From Metellina segmentata (Eukaryota; Arthropoda; Arachnida; Araneae; Tetragnathidae): a stretch of 64,000 bases of DNA. The notes below the pieces were generated by a model that was not told the DNA's origin, ran no database searches, and saw nothing but the letters and a program-made list of their open reading frames with translations. Each line of letters opens with the position of its first letter. Position 1 is the stretch's first letter. The stretch lies in assembly GCA_947359465.1 (NCBI GenBank), contig OX375877.1, positions 50,242,744 to 50,306,743 of the forward strand, written 5' to 3'. This document shows, one piece after another, positions 1 through 13,469 of the stretch. The position numbers and the translations under genes are program-made.

Positions 1-1230
1 GCCCACAGTTTTTTTTACACTAGGTCAATATGTCGTTAAATGCAATTATAAGCTAGCACATAACGTAGGAGTGTGTAAATAGCTAAATGCTTTCAATAGA
101 ACCCATATTTAGTACTGTATAGAAAAGAAATATTTGACATAAGAATTTAAATTTACCTAACGAGAGATTCAGTGTCAATGAGTGTGATACAAAGTGACAT
201 GTATGTAAAGATGGATTACCCTTCTTCACTCACATACCATCTTTAAATAGTTTTTACTATCACTTATCAGATCCGGGAGCTCTAAACTTCCAATCTCGAA
301 GTTCATTTGTCCCCTAGTTAAATAAATCAATTCATTCCCCACCAAAAAAAATATCAGAACTACTTCAATTTACATGCAGTAATCCATCAATATAATATTC
401 ACTTTAATTTCAGAAAAGACAGCGCATTGTTTAAAACATGTTTGCAATTACTAGAATTACATTTTCTAGTTGGAAGCCCATGTCGTTCCTGTTCCCAATC
501 CTATGTTGTCAAGTCTAGTCCAAGGAAATAAGTTACATCGTAATACAATCGATACTTTCTTATTGGATTCTAAACTACACGTATTGGCTCATTGGATTAA
601 GCCCTATTTATTCGCCTTCTTTGAAATAACTCGATTGAATCTATCTCTTTAAAGCGAGACAAATTTGATTTCAATCCTGCTTTGTGAAAGGATTTTCCGT
701 TAGTTATTTAGTCGTAGCAATGATACATGTTTACAAAATTAATGACCTATTCATCCCCACGGGAAGCATTCTACCGTGGACTTAAATGAACAAAAGTGGG
801 AATACACTTATAGACACATGGTTTTGTATCGAAGGCTTGAAAGTAAGTATCCCTTGTGATCTATAAATCTATCCTGTTTTAACAATTTTTACGATCCCAT
901 GGATTTTGTTTCCTTGTTTATCATGCACTTAAACGATTCTGTAAGAGATAGGTGTTCAATATTACTTTTCAATGGATCCATTCTCATGTTGTAATCTAAG
1001 GATTAGAAACAGCTGATGATTTGGTAAAATATACGCTTCCTAGAACCAGAAAAAGTTATATTGCCCTTTCAGAGGAAGACCATCAATCCAGCTTCATGTG
1101 TATATATGCACTAAAGATCACGAAAATCGACAAGAACATCGATATTTTTTACTGCTTTAAAATATTTTCCAACTCTTTAGCTTTCAAAAGATTCCATTTG
1201 TAAGGATTAAAAATATTACAAAGACCATCG
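1..1230. other. No gene seen
   Basis: AT-rich sequence with stops in all frames. The only openings are about 60 codons and show no motif I recognise. No repeat partner was found elsewhere in the window. Confidence 0.5.
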
Positions 1231-1234
1231 TATA

Positions 1235-1470
1235 CACAGGTGCTGGTGCACGTTAAATTAGCCATGGTCTCAAATATTCTCACGTTGGCGTAGTGTGGAA
1301 GTTTGGAGATTGGATTTCCATCGCACAGATGTTGTTATCGACACCTGGCCATAGTTCAAAATGACGTGGCGTTGTCCCGGAATCTGCCCCTCAGGGATTG
1401 ATCCCGAACCGTCACCAATACACTTCGTGTTGCTCCAGTGCGATGCTAATTAACTACCTACCAATTTCAG
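1235..1470 (+). repeat. SINE copy, 5'-truncated (body and tail)
   Basis: The segment matches the body and 3' tail of the SINE family best seen at 48,751-49,062: the GGTGCACGTTAAAT block, the GGAAGTTTGGAGA block, and the tail ending in a TGTTGCTCCAGTGCGA-like block and repeated ACTACCTACC. The tRNA-like head is absent, as expected of a 5'-truncated copy made by target-primed reverse transcription. Confidence 0.75.
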
Positions 1471-1516
1471 TATATATTACCTATCACTGCTTTCCTAGTA
1501 TGAATATAGAGAGCTA

Positions 1517-2402
1517 GAGGTGTTTCAAAAAGTACTCACTAACTTTTAAATGTCATAATTACAAAATAGTGATAGATAGAAATATGAAGCAAGTGGGAGA
1601 TTTAATGGGCAGGTCCAGAATTTGAAATAGACTGGTTTCAAATTTGGTAATATTTTTGGCTGACAGATGGCGTTGCAGACCTTGTAAACATGAAATACAG
1701 CTGATAAATTGTTATTTTTCAACTTCTGTCTCGTCCACTGGCGAAACGTAGCAGGAAGTTTAGTAGTAACCTGTTGCAGGAGTCAATGCGAGTCATGTGT
1801 TCAATGAAGCAACGAGGATGCACAAGACACTTTGTGGTTTATGCAAGACGGTGTCCTACTACACCGTACTTTTGTAGTGTTCACCTTCCTTGATGAATAC
1901 TTCAGTGGCAGAGTCATTGCTCTAAATTACTCCAAAGAGGATCGTTGCAACGGAATAGATTGGTCTTCATACTCCCCAGATCTCAATCCAAACGGCTTCG
2001 TTTTCTGGGACTGTTTGAATGACATTGTTTACGGTGAGAATCCTCATATGCTATAACAGCTTGAGCAGTTCATCTGTGTGGCATGTGTATTCATTTCAGT
2101 GCACACATTGCGGCAGGTATCTTCAAACTTCTCCTTGATTGCTGTTCAAGGTGATCATTTCTAATCCATTGTAATGTGATTTGTCACCTGTTTACGAATG
2201 ACAATTTACACATTAATTAAAGGTGAAAACAATCAAGATCGCAGACCATCTTTTATTCAAAGTTGTAACTAATTTCGTAAAACGGTTCATTTCAAATTCC
2301 AGGCCTGCTCATAAGACCGTACCACTTGTTTGATCTTTCTATCTATCACTGTTTCGTAGTTATTTCATTTCAAAGTTAGGGAGTCCCTTCTGAAACACCC
2401 TG
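1517..2402 (+). mobile_element. Mariner-type DNA transposon, internally deleted, long TIRs
   Basis: The element is bounded by TA dinucleotides (1,515-1,516 and 2,403-2,404), the hallmark of Tc1/mariner insertion. Its ends form an imperfect inverted repeat of about 80 bp, from AGGTGTTTCAAAAAG near 1,518 to CTTCTGAAACACCCTG near 2,388-2,402, which is unusually long for mariner. At 886 bp it is shorter than a full mariner, so most of the transposase gene has been lost and only the C-terminal third remains (1,832-2,056). Confidence 0.85.
1832..2056 (+). pseudogene. Mariner-like transposase, C-terminal fragment
   Basis: A 74-residue frame without a proper ATG carries two signatures of the mariner DDE/D nuclease: FMQDG (second catalytic Asp at residue 6, normally FMQDGAPPH) and SPDLNP (residues 48-53), followed by a W-x-x-L-x-D-x-V-Y block. 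The third acidic residue, expected two positions after PDLNP, reads Gly (residue 55), so the remnant would be catalytically dead even if joined to an N-terminus. The N-terminal HTH and first catalytic Asp are absent. It lies inside the TIR-bounded element at 1,517-2,402. Confidence 0.8.
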
Positions 2403-2439
2403 TATATTGTGAAGTGTTAAAGATGAATGGATGGTAATT

Positions 2440-3420
2440 AATGTAAATTAGTGTGATATTCACCGACTTTTTTTGTTCCCTGGCATTTGGGTTGGGGTGT
2501 AGTTGATCACAGCTACGATGTTCCAGGAGAGATGGTATGGGCCTCAGGAGGTGCTGCTTGACATTCTTGGTTCGTCAATGAGTATATGCATCACAGGTCA
2601 TGCCCTTACCACCGTAAAATTAAAAAGTATCTCCTTCAACCGGCACTACAGTCAATTAAACCCAGCTCATAAACAATGCTCTATGGGCAGGTCTGCGAGT
2701 CATGTATGGATGAATGGACATTCGTTAGAACGAATGTCCACTCATCTCGTAGTCAATTATTCGAGCCATTAAGCTCCCTTCCAAATTCTTAAAAGCACAC
2801 TGACGAAAGTCCTGTTTTTGTACTGGATCACTTACCGTCATACAAAAGTCTTTCGCAAATGTATTAGATTATGTAACGTCGTGTTGACAACCTGTATTCC
2901 ATTATCATTGTTTGAATTTTAGTCCTTGTGATGCAACATCAAAAGTAGACAAGTTTGATTTCCACGATTTCAGATAAAAATGCTTCACAAGCGAATTCGA
3001 AGAACAAATTATGTCCTGTACTTACACAACTCATTTTGTATGAATTGACTCTTCAGAACATGTCATTTTCATGTCTGTCAAGGATAAGAAGACTAAATTA
3101 AATGTTTACTTCTTTTGAAATAGGGAGAGAGCTATGTAAACATATTAATTTGGACCTTAGCAGGACGTTTTACTTAGTAAGGCACCTTTATGTTAAAAAT
3201 AATCACACGGAATTTATTTTTATTGTTAATTGCATTTCCTAAGATGTTGTGATAAGGAATGGTTTCAATAAGAATTCTTCAGAGAATTTTTCATCATTAT
3301 AAATTAATTTTAAACTTTGTTAACAAATCTCTAACAATTAAATAGTCCTCGGTGGCTATCTGATCACGTCTCAGCATTTGAATGTAATAATTAATAAATG
3401 CGTGTTTTTATTGGTAATAG
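2440..3420. other. No gene seen; one short palindrome
   Basis: Unremarkable AT-rich DNA. An 89-codon opening at 2,503-2,772 has no recognised motif. Within it, 2,717-2,742 is a palindrome with 12-bp perfect arms (TGGACATTCGTT) around a 2-base centre. Confidence 0.45.
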
Positions 3421-3427
3421 AAATTAA

Positions 3428-3575
3428 ATAACGTCGTTCTGGAACAACACAACGGTGGATTGTTGACAGTCGGGGATCAATACCCGAGGAAAAGATCCGA
3501 GGCTATCACCACATAATATTGAACCGCGGTCAGAGTAAAAACACCTGAGCTGGAACCCCACTCACCAAACTTCGT
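3428..3575 (-). repeat. SINE copy, partial (tail and part of body)
   Basis: Read on the plus strand it begins with the reversed tail (AACGTCGTTCTGGAACAACA) and runs through the CCGAGGCTATCACCACATAAT and CACCTGAGCTGGAACCCCAC blocks to AACTTC, then stops. The tRNA-like head is missing. Confidence 0.75.
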
Positions 3576-4019
3576 TATATATATTAAATTAAAGGCTTTT
3601 ATTAATTTAGTTTTATTTTATCTTTAGGTATTTTTTAAAAAGAATTTTATTTACTGACGCAGTCAATGTGAAGAGTGTTCTTCGTGACACGTGACAGGAT
3701 GAACAAATTTTGGTTCAAACTAAGCAAGTTTCAGCCTTAAATCACCACGGAATTCTACATCTAGTACATTCCTCTTTTGTTAAAATGGAATTAACATGGC
3801 TGAAACCAGTTTCAACCCAGTACGAACTTGGAAATACAAGCAAAAAGGGAAGTATCACTTCAGAAACATTTGGATATATTTTCTACATTTATACTCGTCC
3901 AAAAGTAACGTAAAATCCTGTTTTAAAAAACGCTCCTTCTCGATCAACTGACAATTCGATAACTTCTTGTATGCTACATTCTATACTTTCAATATCTGCA
4001 GAAAATGGAGTGAACCCTA

Positions 4020-4150
4020 TCCGGAATGTGCATGTTTTCAACATCATCAAAGCGTCAATCTGAGGACATTTGAGGCCACGAGAGATTTAACCAACCTGTG
4101 TATGCGACAGTCTTTGGTTCTACCGAGTTTTGAACCGATCACCATCCGTT
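4020..4150 (-). repeat. Decayed SINE copy, head-B type
   Basis: Contains the reversed body block TGAGGACATTTGAGGCCACG, then sequence resembling the second tRNA-like head (compare 8,400-8,595) with GAGTTTTGAACC near 4,130. Divergence is high and ends are unclear. Confidence 0.5.
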
Positions 4151-4859
4151 TTTTAAACCGTCCATTTCCCAACTTTATACTACGGCTAATTTTTTCATTT
4201 GATCATAAGTTTTTACGCTTACTAAGCGGATTTAAAACAAATAATAATCAAAAAATAGTTTTTACTAAGAGATATTCCCTTAGGAAACCTCTTCTAAAAG
4301 CAAATGTGCCAAGCATTTCTTAATTAAGATGAAACAATGGCTCTTTTAACTCCTGACACACACAGGCACTTCACACAATGGCCAACAAAAAATGCTGATT
4401 AAGTTCTACAGCTTCAAGGCATACAGACACCCGATATAATCATAATGCATCTTTGCTTATGTATTAACAGAGTCTCCGCGCAACTTATTAAGGGAGAAAA
4501 ACATTAAGCCACCCAATTTTCCTTTATAGGAGCATAGAGGGGAGAAATGGACAACATTGTAGCTTGGAGGTGATAATGTTACTCTGGGAACGACTAACGT
4601 TAACGCTTGTTGAAGGAATAAAGTTAACGATTGTTGAGCGTGTAATAGATATTTTGAACGATCCGAAAAAAAGGTCGAAAACTTTTCCCCCTGAAGACAT
4701 TTTGTGTCTATTTTTATCTCTATAAATACACAAGGAAAAAGGAGAAATTTTAAATGCACATGCTATCTTTTATAAAGTACATGCAAAGCATGGAACGTAA
4801 ATTTCAAAAAAATGAATTCCAAACTAATATGTGATAGTTGATTGATCAATGCTAAGTGG

Positions 4860-5060
4860 GTCCCTAGACGATCAATATTATTGTCGATGAGGCTCATTGA
4901 AGCTCAAATTGATCGTGTAGGAGGCGATTGACGCGATTGTCAATCGGTTGACGCACATTGATAGAAACTTTGACATAGACGATCAATATCATTGTCAATG
5001 TGATTGATGGTTTCGATTGATAGGTGTTTCAATATAGTTTCAATCAACCCGTCAATCTCA
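4860..5060. repeat. GATTGAC/GTCAATC-rich repeat patch
   Basis: Variants of ATTGAT, GATTGAC and GTCAATC recur in both orientations through about 200 bp. The 24-bp block starting AGACGATCAATATTATTGTC at 4,866 recurs with two changes at 4,977, 111 bp later. It may be the core of a small MITE or a degraded minisatellite. No terminal repeats or coding potential were found. Confidence 0.5.
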
Positions 5061-5766
5061 TTCGTTAAATGTTTTTCTAAGGAGCGTGAAGTGTTTCATT
5101 TTTAAGTTTTAAAATGGGTTCAAATTCAGATTTGTGGGCTTTCTTGCCTTGAATTCGGTTGTCTGCAATCGAAAAAAAGAAAGTAGAAAAAGACGCTGGT
5201 CCAAAGAGTAAGGAACGTCGTGGGTATAGTTTACGTGTCGAGTGGCTTGAAGGTAATTAAAACGACATTTAAAATTACAGCACATTTAATTAATTATTGA
5301 AAATATACATATAAGTTAAAGCTATTTCGAGGCTAATAGATATTGTATACAAATAGGGTTTCAGTCCCGCGGCTTCAATCGGAGCAAAGTCGTTCTGTGT
5401 CCGCTCACGTTCCTGCTTTCCACGATTCTCCTTTTTCTCGAGGGACGACCCCACACGTTCTTCCGACGCCGCTACAGTTCGAAAACAAGGGAATACCCTA
5501 CATCCGGTCATAAATTCATGGACCACCATGAAAACTGTGGTCAGAGAGACCGCCTACGACGCTACAGTGGTTTAAACTAGTAATGGGAAAATGGACTCTT
5601 TTCAGGGATCGGATCAGAACCGTTCACTCACTAGAAGAACTATTTATCTCAGCTTAGAATTAGCTTGGGTTTATTTTACAAAAATAATACTATATATAAG
5701 CTTTAATACAATAGAGATTTGAATCCCACATCCTCTTGTGTCGACATATTTTTAGGGAATCAGTTA
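5060..5766. other. No gene seen
   Basis: Non-coding AT-rich sequence apart from a 79-codon minus-strand opening (5,290-5,529) with no recognised motif. Confidence 0.45.
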
Positions 5767-6199
5767 GGCCCGGTGCACACATCCGGTTTTTCAACGTGCG
5801 GCGCCGCTGTCGTAACGTAAGTGCGGTTTGAATACATTAGATCCAATGTAGAAGTGCACACATAACTACGGCGCCGCTGCGGCCTGCAATTTGTACCGCA
5901 GTTCTCCACGGCGCCGCAACTCGCCGCACACGCTTTTCCGGTCTGAAGTACCTTGCTTTCATAAATAAATGGAATATAACTAATAATTAATAAATGGTTG
6001 TATCCAGTAACGTCTATTTTGTTTCAAAATATACTCTTTTTTACACCAAGTAAGCGAAATAAACACGTTTTCTTCAATATAATATTTGTCGCAAATTTCG
6101 CGAAATGAATACTTGCGTCATTTCACTGTTATGTGTGCATAGTTGGGCTTCGGTGCCGCAGCGGCGCAGCACGTCGAAAAACCGGATGTGTTCACCGTC
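5767..6199. mobile_element. GC-rich-ended MITE, copy 1
   Basis: A 433-bp element with TIRs of about 45 bp: GGCCCGGTGCACACATCCGG at the left and the inverse CCGGATGTGTTCACCG at the right, each continuing into GCGGCGCCGC-type sequence. An AT-rich core lies between them. A second copy lies at 25,535-25,984 with conserved ends and core. It encodes nothing. I found no clear target duplication, so the superfamily (hAT or PIF/Harbinger are candidates) stays open. Confidence 0.8.
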
Positions 6200-6555
6200 A
6201 ATAAGTCAAAACAATAAGTCATATGCACTTAAAACCAACGGGACAGCTATCGAAGACCATCTGAGCGGCCCGGGCAGATAACAGGTCTCAGGTTGTTGAA
6301 AGGGGTTTTAAAATATTTGAAAACACAGAATCCAATGAAGAATGCGCTATAGATACAAAGCAAGGAATGAAAAAAATTATTAGCTTGCTACGAAGAGATT
6401 CTGCTTTAAAAAAGAAGAAGGCATTGTGTCTGTCGTCAGACGAATTTGTTAGATTTTAGGATGCCATCGACATCGAAATAATTTTTTTAGCAACTCATTA
6501 AATTTTTAAATATTTTGTATTAATATGTATAAAGAGAACTGCAATTTTATTGAAT

Positions 6556-8066
6556 ACTAGCAAATTACCCGTTCTTACTCGGTTTGAATTGGCTTACTCT
6601 TGATTGAAGAGATGATTTAAATATATAATGACTTACGTTTTTAGTAGAATAAAATAATATTTTAACACCTCTCGCCATCTTTATAAATTCTACCCCTTAC
6701 TTTGGATACAAATCCTACACATGCATATCCATTCATATAATACATTTCACATACATGGCACTTTTGTTGTATGACAAAGCAACAAAATGACGAAAGGTGA
6801 CATTAAGATTACTACTACAAAATACGATTTTGAGGGGAATATAATTCCTTTTCTGAAGTTCTTTTCATGTTCAACTAAATTGATTAAAACGACGATTTAC
6901 GATGAGTGCTCTCGCACTCATAGTCAACAAAACAATATTTTTTTAACATGTGGCACTCTTGCATTTCCGGAATGCGACATTGTGGAATTTCGTAATCTTC
7001 TCCTATGATTATAACACAGAATTTTTTAAGATACGAAAAGTTACAGTTCAGATTTTTTAAACATTATTATTCTTTCAAAAACGGTATTATTCTTTCAATG
7101 ATGTCATAATTGCACTTAAGGTTTTCTTTATTCTGACTTATCTGCCACTTTTAAGTCGAATACTTTGTGGTGGTGTTGCGTGTTATAAAAAAGAAACACA
7201 ATTTATTAAAATAATAAATATTTAAAACATAAAACAAAAGAAAACAGCAAAATAAAACAAAATAAAAACTCTCGGGAAAAAGTTGTTCTAAAGATATTAC
7301 TTTGTGGTTCCTTTTTACCTCTTGATCTCGCAATTTGCACAACTTATAACTAAAAAGTGCACAAATTTAAAAAGTGCGAAATTAATCCAAAGCTAAAGAA
7401 ACACGAGTTTCCGCTTTATTCCCGTTCGTTAAAAAATATCGTCTGTCCAAAATATTCAAAAATCGTTTACATTGCGCAAAGAACAAAAATAACACTCGAA
7501 ATAAATAAAATATCAGAGCTGAAATTCCATAATTTTTTTTTTTGAAAAATAATTGGTTTTTTAGCAGTACTGGTAAAGCAAATCAAAGTAATTGAAAAAC
7601 TTAATATACATTCCAGTTTTTCCAAAGCTACCAAATTATGGTTGATTTAAGAATACTTACTCAGGTGTTTTTACATGAAACTAATCTAAATATAACAATA
7701 AAGAAATGTTTAGTATTGCATTTACTAAACTAATAGATAACGTATAAAATAAAACACATTGTGATGAAATATCTGTAATAAAATGCATGGGATACCTGCA
7801 CAAATACACAAACACAAAATGGAACATAGAACAGAAAAACGGACAGACAGACTTTGCAACCAATTTCACTCATTAAATGAAGATAAGCACTCACTGTATG
7901 CAAAATTCCATGAAAATATATTAAACCGTGTGGACGTGTATAGGGAACATACATACATACAGACAGACAGACACCAAACGCGTAATAGGCAGATTTGGTA
8001 TCAGAAGGGTCCAAAACGAATAGAAAACTTGAAATGGGTCGAAAATATTCAATGTACACACAAACC
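6556..8066 (+). mobile_element. R1 repeat, copy A
   Basis: A non-coding ~1.5-kb repeat starting ACTAGCAAATTACCCG and sharing order and content with copies at 33,597-40,760 (split), 15,080-19,206 (minus, split) and about 44,570-45,970. Landmarks in order: GGTTTGAATTGG near 6,580; TGCTCTCGCACTCATAGTCA near 6,905; GACATTGTGGAATTTCGTAA; the CTTTGTGGTGGTGTTGCGTG block near 7,163; a run of AAATAAAACA; CCCGTTCGTTAAAAAATATC. Copy A keeps the uninterrupted sequence at both the Gypsy and Merlin insertion points of the other copies. Its far end is cut by SINE sequence near 8,066. No TIRs or ORF were seen, so the class is unknown. Confidence 0.8.
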
Positions 8067-8074
8067 TACTGACT

Positions 8075-8160
8075 CAGAAGAGGTTGGTAGATATCTTAAA
8101 TAACGTCGTACTAGAGCAACACAACGGTCTATTGACGACGTTCCGGGTGTACAGAGGGGA
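8075..8160 (-). repeat. SINE tail fragment
   Basis: Reversed SINE tail: AACGTCGTACTAGAGCAACA followed by the TATTGACGACGTTCCGGGT block. It ends abruptly at a junction with a SINE body running the other way (8,160), so one copy has interrupted another or a local inversion occurred. Confidence 0.75.
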
Positions 8161-8365
8161 AAGGTGCACGTTAAATCCATCGTGGTCTCAAATGTCCCAT
8201 CATGTTTGCAGGGTGTGGAAGTTCTGATAGTAGGTACCATTTATCTGACTGCAGTTCAAAATTACTTGGCTTTGATAATTACATTCGGGTTTGATCCCGG
8301 ACAGCTGCCAGTAGCCCGTTGTGTTGCTCCAGTGAGACGTTTATTACAATACCTACGGAAGACAA
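8160..8365 (+). repeat. SINE copy, 5'-truncated
   Basis: Runs from GGTGCACGTTAAATCC through GTGTGGAAGTTC, TTCAAAATTACTTGG and GTTTGATCCCGGA to the tail TAGCCCGTTGTGTTGCTCCA. The head is missing. Confidence 0.8.
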
Positions 8366-8399
8366 CTCCTCGTAATTTTTAACAAGGTCCAATGACAAG

Positions 8400-8595
8400 T
8401 TAACAGTTTGGATGGCATCCCCGTCTCCAATTGTTCACACCAAGCCAACTTGAGGACATTTGGGGCAGTGGCAGATTTCATGTATACAAGCCCCCACGTA
8501 CACGACGGTCTTAGGTTGGATCATTTTAAAACTCGCAACCTTCCGGTTAGTAATCCGCTACTCTACCAACCGAGGTACCGCGATCCAGGTTTATC
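8400..8595 (-). repeat. SINE copy with tRNA-like head B
   Basis: On the minus strand it opens with a tRNA-like head that differs from the common one: an A-box TGGTAGAGTAG that fits the Pol III consensus TRGYNNARNNG, then CGGATTACTAACCGGAAGG and a degraded B-box region (GGTTGCGAGTTTTAAA). It then enters the shared body and ends early. It defines a second head type (see also 45,965-46,275 and 54,640-54,850). Confidence 0.75.
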
Positions 8596-8659
8596 GTAGA
8601 AGACTCTTAATATGAAGGCATACAAAGCTGAATATTTTATGTTTCTAGTCAAAAAATAA

Positions 8660-8985
8660 TCGACCAACCTGTCTAATGGTTAAGGTGTTACCTCTAGATC
8701 GGAAGGCTCCTGGTACGATTCCGGGTCAGTGAATGGATATTTGTAAGCATGTGGTGTAGAGGCGGCTGGTGCATCTTAAATCCGTCGTGGCCGTAATACC
8801 TCTCGTTGAGTTTGTGTGGAAGTTTGGAGAGTGGGATGCCGGCTCAGGTGTTTCCCAATCGTCTGACCGTGGTTCAAAATTAGGTGTTTTTGTCCTCGAA
8901 TCTTTTCCTTCAGGGATTGATCCCGGATCGTCGTCAATAGTCCGCTTTTTTGCTCTAGTACGACGTTATTAAAAATTACCATTAC
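8660..8985 (+). repeat. SINE copy, near full length, head A
   Basis: The head runs from CGACCAACCTG with an A-box-like ATGGTTAAGGTG and a B-box mutated to GGTACGATTCC. The full body follows, with a tail ending CTCTAGTACGACGTTATTAA and then ATTACC repeats. Openings on both strands across it are chance frames through the repeat. Confidence 0.85.
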
Positions 8986-9088
8986 CCTTGTCAGAAATAT
9001 AACATTGTGAACGCTAACTATTTTTATTGCGTAGATATATTTGTAATAAAACATACAGCTTTCAAAAGTAAACACCCATTAATTATAG

Positions 9089-9420
9089 GACAAAGAGAGA
9101 TATAATTGGAACTAATGAGCAAGGTGAAAAGCATTGCATTTGCTGAGGATCTGAACTCTAGCAATAAAAGTGTATGGTAATATCTTGAATTATCAACTAT
9201 GGGACAAAGCTAGATGTAATTGAAATTAATGAGCAAGGTAATAAGCATTGCATTTGCCGAAATATGAACTCTAGCAATAAAAGGGTATGGCTATATTTCG
9301 AATTTTTATTTATAAATCAAAGCTAGATATAATTGGAATTAATGAGCAAAGTAAACCCCATTGCATTTGCTGAGGATCTGAACTCTACCATTAAATGGGT
9401 ATGGTAATATTTTAAATTAC
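9089..9420. repeat. Tandem repeat, three units of about 112 bp
   Basis: Three diverged units begin near 9,089, 9,199 and 9,315. Each carries AGATATAATTGG-like sequence, AATGAGCAAGGT, AGCATTGCATTTGC, a CTGAACTCTAGCAATAAA-like block and GTATGG. No coding potential. Confidence 0.8.
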
Positions 9421-10330
9421 TTCCAGTAGAATAAACTGCTGAAAAAAAAATTTTCGTGGCGTAATAATAATTCAATTTACAGCAAAATAATTAATTCCTG
9501 AGACCGCCAGGTGAATGTAAAGATATTGTCGTGGAAGAAATAAAGCATTGGAACTAAAAAATAATCCGATTATGTTTTTTTTCGATGCAGTTAAATAACA
9601 TTCAGTACGTGAAAATGGTTTAGCAAAAAATATATTAATTCCCGAATATAAAACTTTAATTTTATAAAGATTTACTTCTCTTTCTCTTCAATTAGTTTTC
9701 TTCGATTAAACCTCTAGCAACTTTTCAATCTTGCAAGAAAAGAACATGTAATTTCATCAATAAATTAATTTTCCGATGTTTAAAGCTTTTAAAATGCTTT
9801 TTTTTAATATAATATAATTTAGCGTTTGCTGAAATTATACTTTAAATTCTCCAAACTTATCCATTTTTCTTTGCGTTATGTCAAAAAAAGTCACTTCCAT
9901 ATCTGTTTCTTTACTCCAGCTATTAGAGCTGACAAGAATAACAATTTCTAAATAAATTTTAAAACTGAAACTTCTATACTGTATTAATAAATAAATTAAG
10001 TTCTACACTCGCTTATTGTAATTCAATTTTATTGAGAAATGTCTTTATGCTTTGTAATTTTAAAGTCATAATAAAATAAAAAATATTCCAAAAGCCTTAA
10101 TTCGATAACATATTTTTTTTTATTAAAGGTTGTAATCACATTACTTTTCTCACGTGCTGAAAAAAAAAGAGTCCATTAATAACAGTTCAACAAAAAGGTG
10201 TAATTCACCGTTATAGACCTTTTATTCATAAAAATAACAAAATAATGCCATTTTATGCGGAACGCTAAGTCCTAAGAAACATTTTTTTTACCCTCTAAGA
10301 AGCAAATGGAGCAGATTCCATATGCTGCTT
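9420..10330. other. No gene seen
   Basis: Very AT-rich sequence with homopolymer runs, no ORF and no repeat match found. Confidence 0.5.
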
Positions 10331-10333
10331 TAA

Positions 10334-10979
10334 GGGGGTCCGGGACACATTGAAAATTTTTTTTATTAATTAATTTAGAATTTTGAATTTTTTTGTACTG
10401 ATTACCCATCTAACTAATAAGCAAAATCACAACACAAAATTTTTCCACATTTTTTTTTTATTTTAAATTAAAATTTTTTGAAAAAAAGGGGTCATTTTAA
10501 ATTGCTAAGACTCAAAATATTCTTGATCAATTTTCAAAATTCTTGCAGTAAATTATTCACAAATTTATAAACTTTAATTTTTTTCAGTAATTTAAAAAAT
10601 ATTAATTTAATAAAAAATAAAAAATATTTGAATGAAAAATTTTGAAAATTTTAAGGTATTTTTTTTTAAAGTCATATTTTTTAAAGTAAATATTTGTTTC
10701 AAATTTGCTGAATCAAATTTAAAGTATAATGTTTGAAAAAGATATATTCCAAATTTCAACCCTTAAACTTTATCCGTTTTCGACTTATAGCAATTTGAAT
10801 ACATGAAATCTTGAAAAAATCTATCATGGAGAAAAACGCATTTAAAGTTTTAAAGACAGATGTGGTTGCCATGACAACACCTGTCAAGAGTGTTAGATTT
10901 TCAAAGCAACGCACCAAAAAATTTATTAAATCTCTAGTTCTAATTAAGATAGAAACATGATTTAGACGTCATTTTCGTC

Positions 10980-10980
<1 letters not shown>
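10334..10980 (+). mobile_element. TTAA-flanked MITE, copy 1, 3'-truncated
   Basis: Starts directly after TTAA (10,330-10,333) with GGGGGTCCGGGACACATTG and follows the complete copy at 15,599-16,479 up to ATGATTTAGACGTCATTTT, where similarity ends. It lacks a 156-bp segment present in the other copy (16,128-16,283). Non-coding. Confidence 0.8.
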
Positions 10981-12358
<1,378 letters not shown>

Positions 12359-12359
12359 G

Positions 12360-13450
12360 ACAGTCATAGATTTCATTTCAGTCTCCTACCAAGAGATGGC
12401 ACCATAAATACCACAAGTATTTTGGTAGTTGAAGAGGGACTACGAGCCACTTGGCTTTTCCGCTGTCGAGATCAAGATCTGGTTGGTTTCTTTTTAATGA
12501 CTTGTCTATCAAGAACTTTTCTGTTTTTTTTACGATGTCACGATATCTCCAGGAGGGTTTGACTACTTGAGTAAGAGCAGTCTATACATATTTCAATAAC
12601 GTATGTGGCACAGATAATGCTATTGTATTTTAATTGTTCAAATAACGACAACGAATATTAACAAGGTAAATTACCAGTTAAAGGATTCTGTTATTTCCAC
12701 TTTGTTTAAATTTGTCTGATTTGCGTTGTAAGGTCCTGCGTGAATATTACCAAAACTACAAGGAAGAACTCGTAGTTTCTAGCATACCAGCTGGATTACA
12801 GAGAAAGCAATGAGAAATATGAAAGATAGAAAACAGCGCCGATAATAAAATATGAACGAAATTAGATTCAGCATGAAATAATACCGAATTAATTTTGTAA
12901 AAGGGAATGGGTTAAAATTGAAGAAGGTGTTCAGAACCTAAAGATGGTAACAGGATTGAGGTGTGTGTTCTTTTTATCATGCATTTTATCAGAAATAAGA
13001 ATTAAAACAAGATAAAACCAAGTGATGTTACATATTTTTTCATGATCAACAAAAATGAATTTAAATAAATTGTGAAATATGAGTAACACGTAGGCATTAA
13101 TAAATACTGTAAGCAAGTAAGAAAGTTTAGCGTAGATGCCATGTACGGATCTGGTAGTTATATGAAATTACAATATTGTAGAAATTATTATTATTTCTAA
13201 TATTTCTAAGAAATATTCATATGGTATCTATTTTTCCTATACGCTTATATTATGGTGACCAAGACCCAGACAAGTTTCACGAACTATCATCTATCACAGC
13301 TGTAATTATTGCGACGATGATCATAGCTATGTATATTACTATCGTCATCACAAACGGACAATATCCACGTAATTTAAATTATCGAGCTCAGATAATATTA
13401 CTTCTGGCCCTTTATATATGAGTTTATGTTAGAAGGTTTCCACCAGCTTG
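12360..13450. other. No gene seen
   Basis: AT-rich, only openings of about 60 codons, nothing recognised. GAGATCAAGATCTGGT near 12,468 also occurs near 40,919, a possible trace of a shared dispersed repeat. Confidence 0.4.
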
Positions 13451-13469
13451 TAACCATGCAATTAATTAC

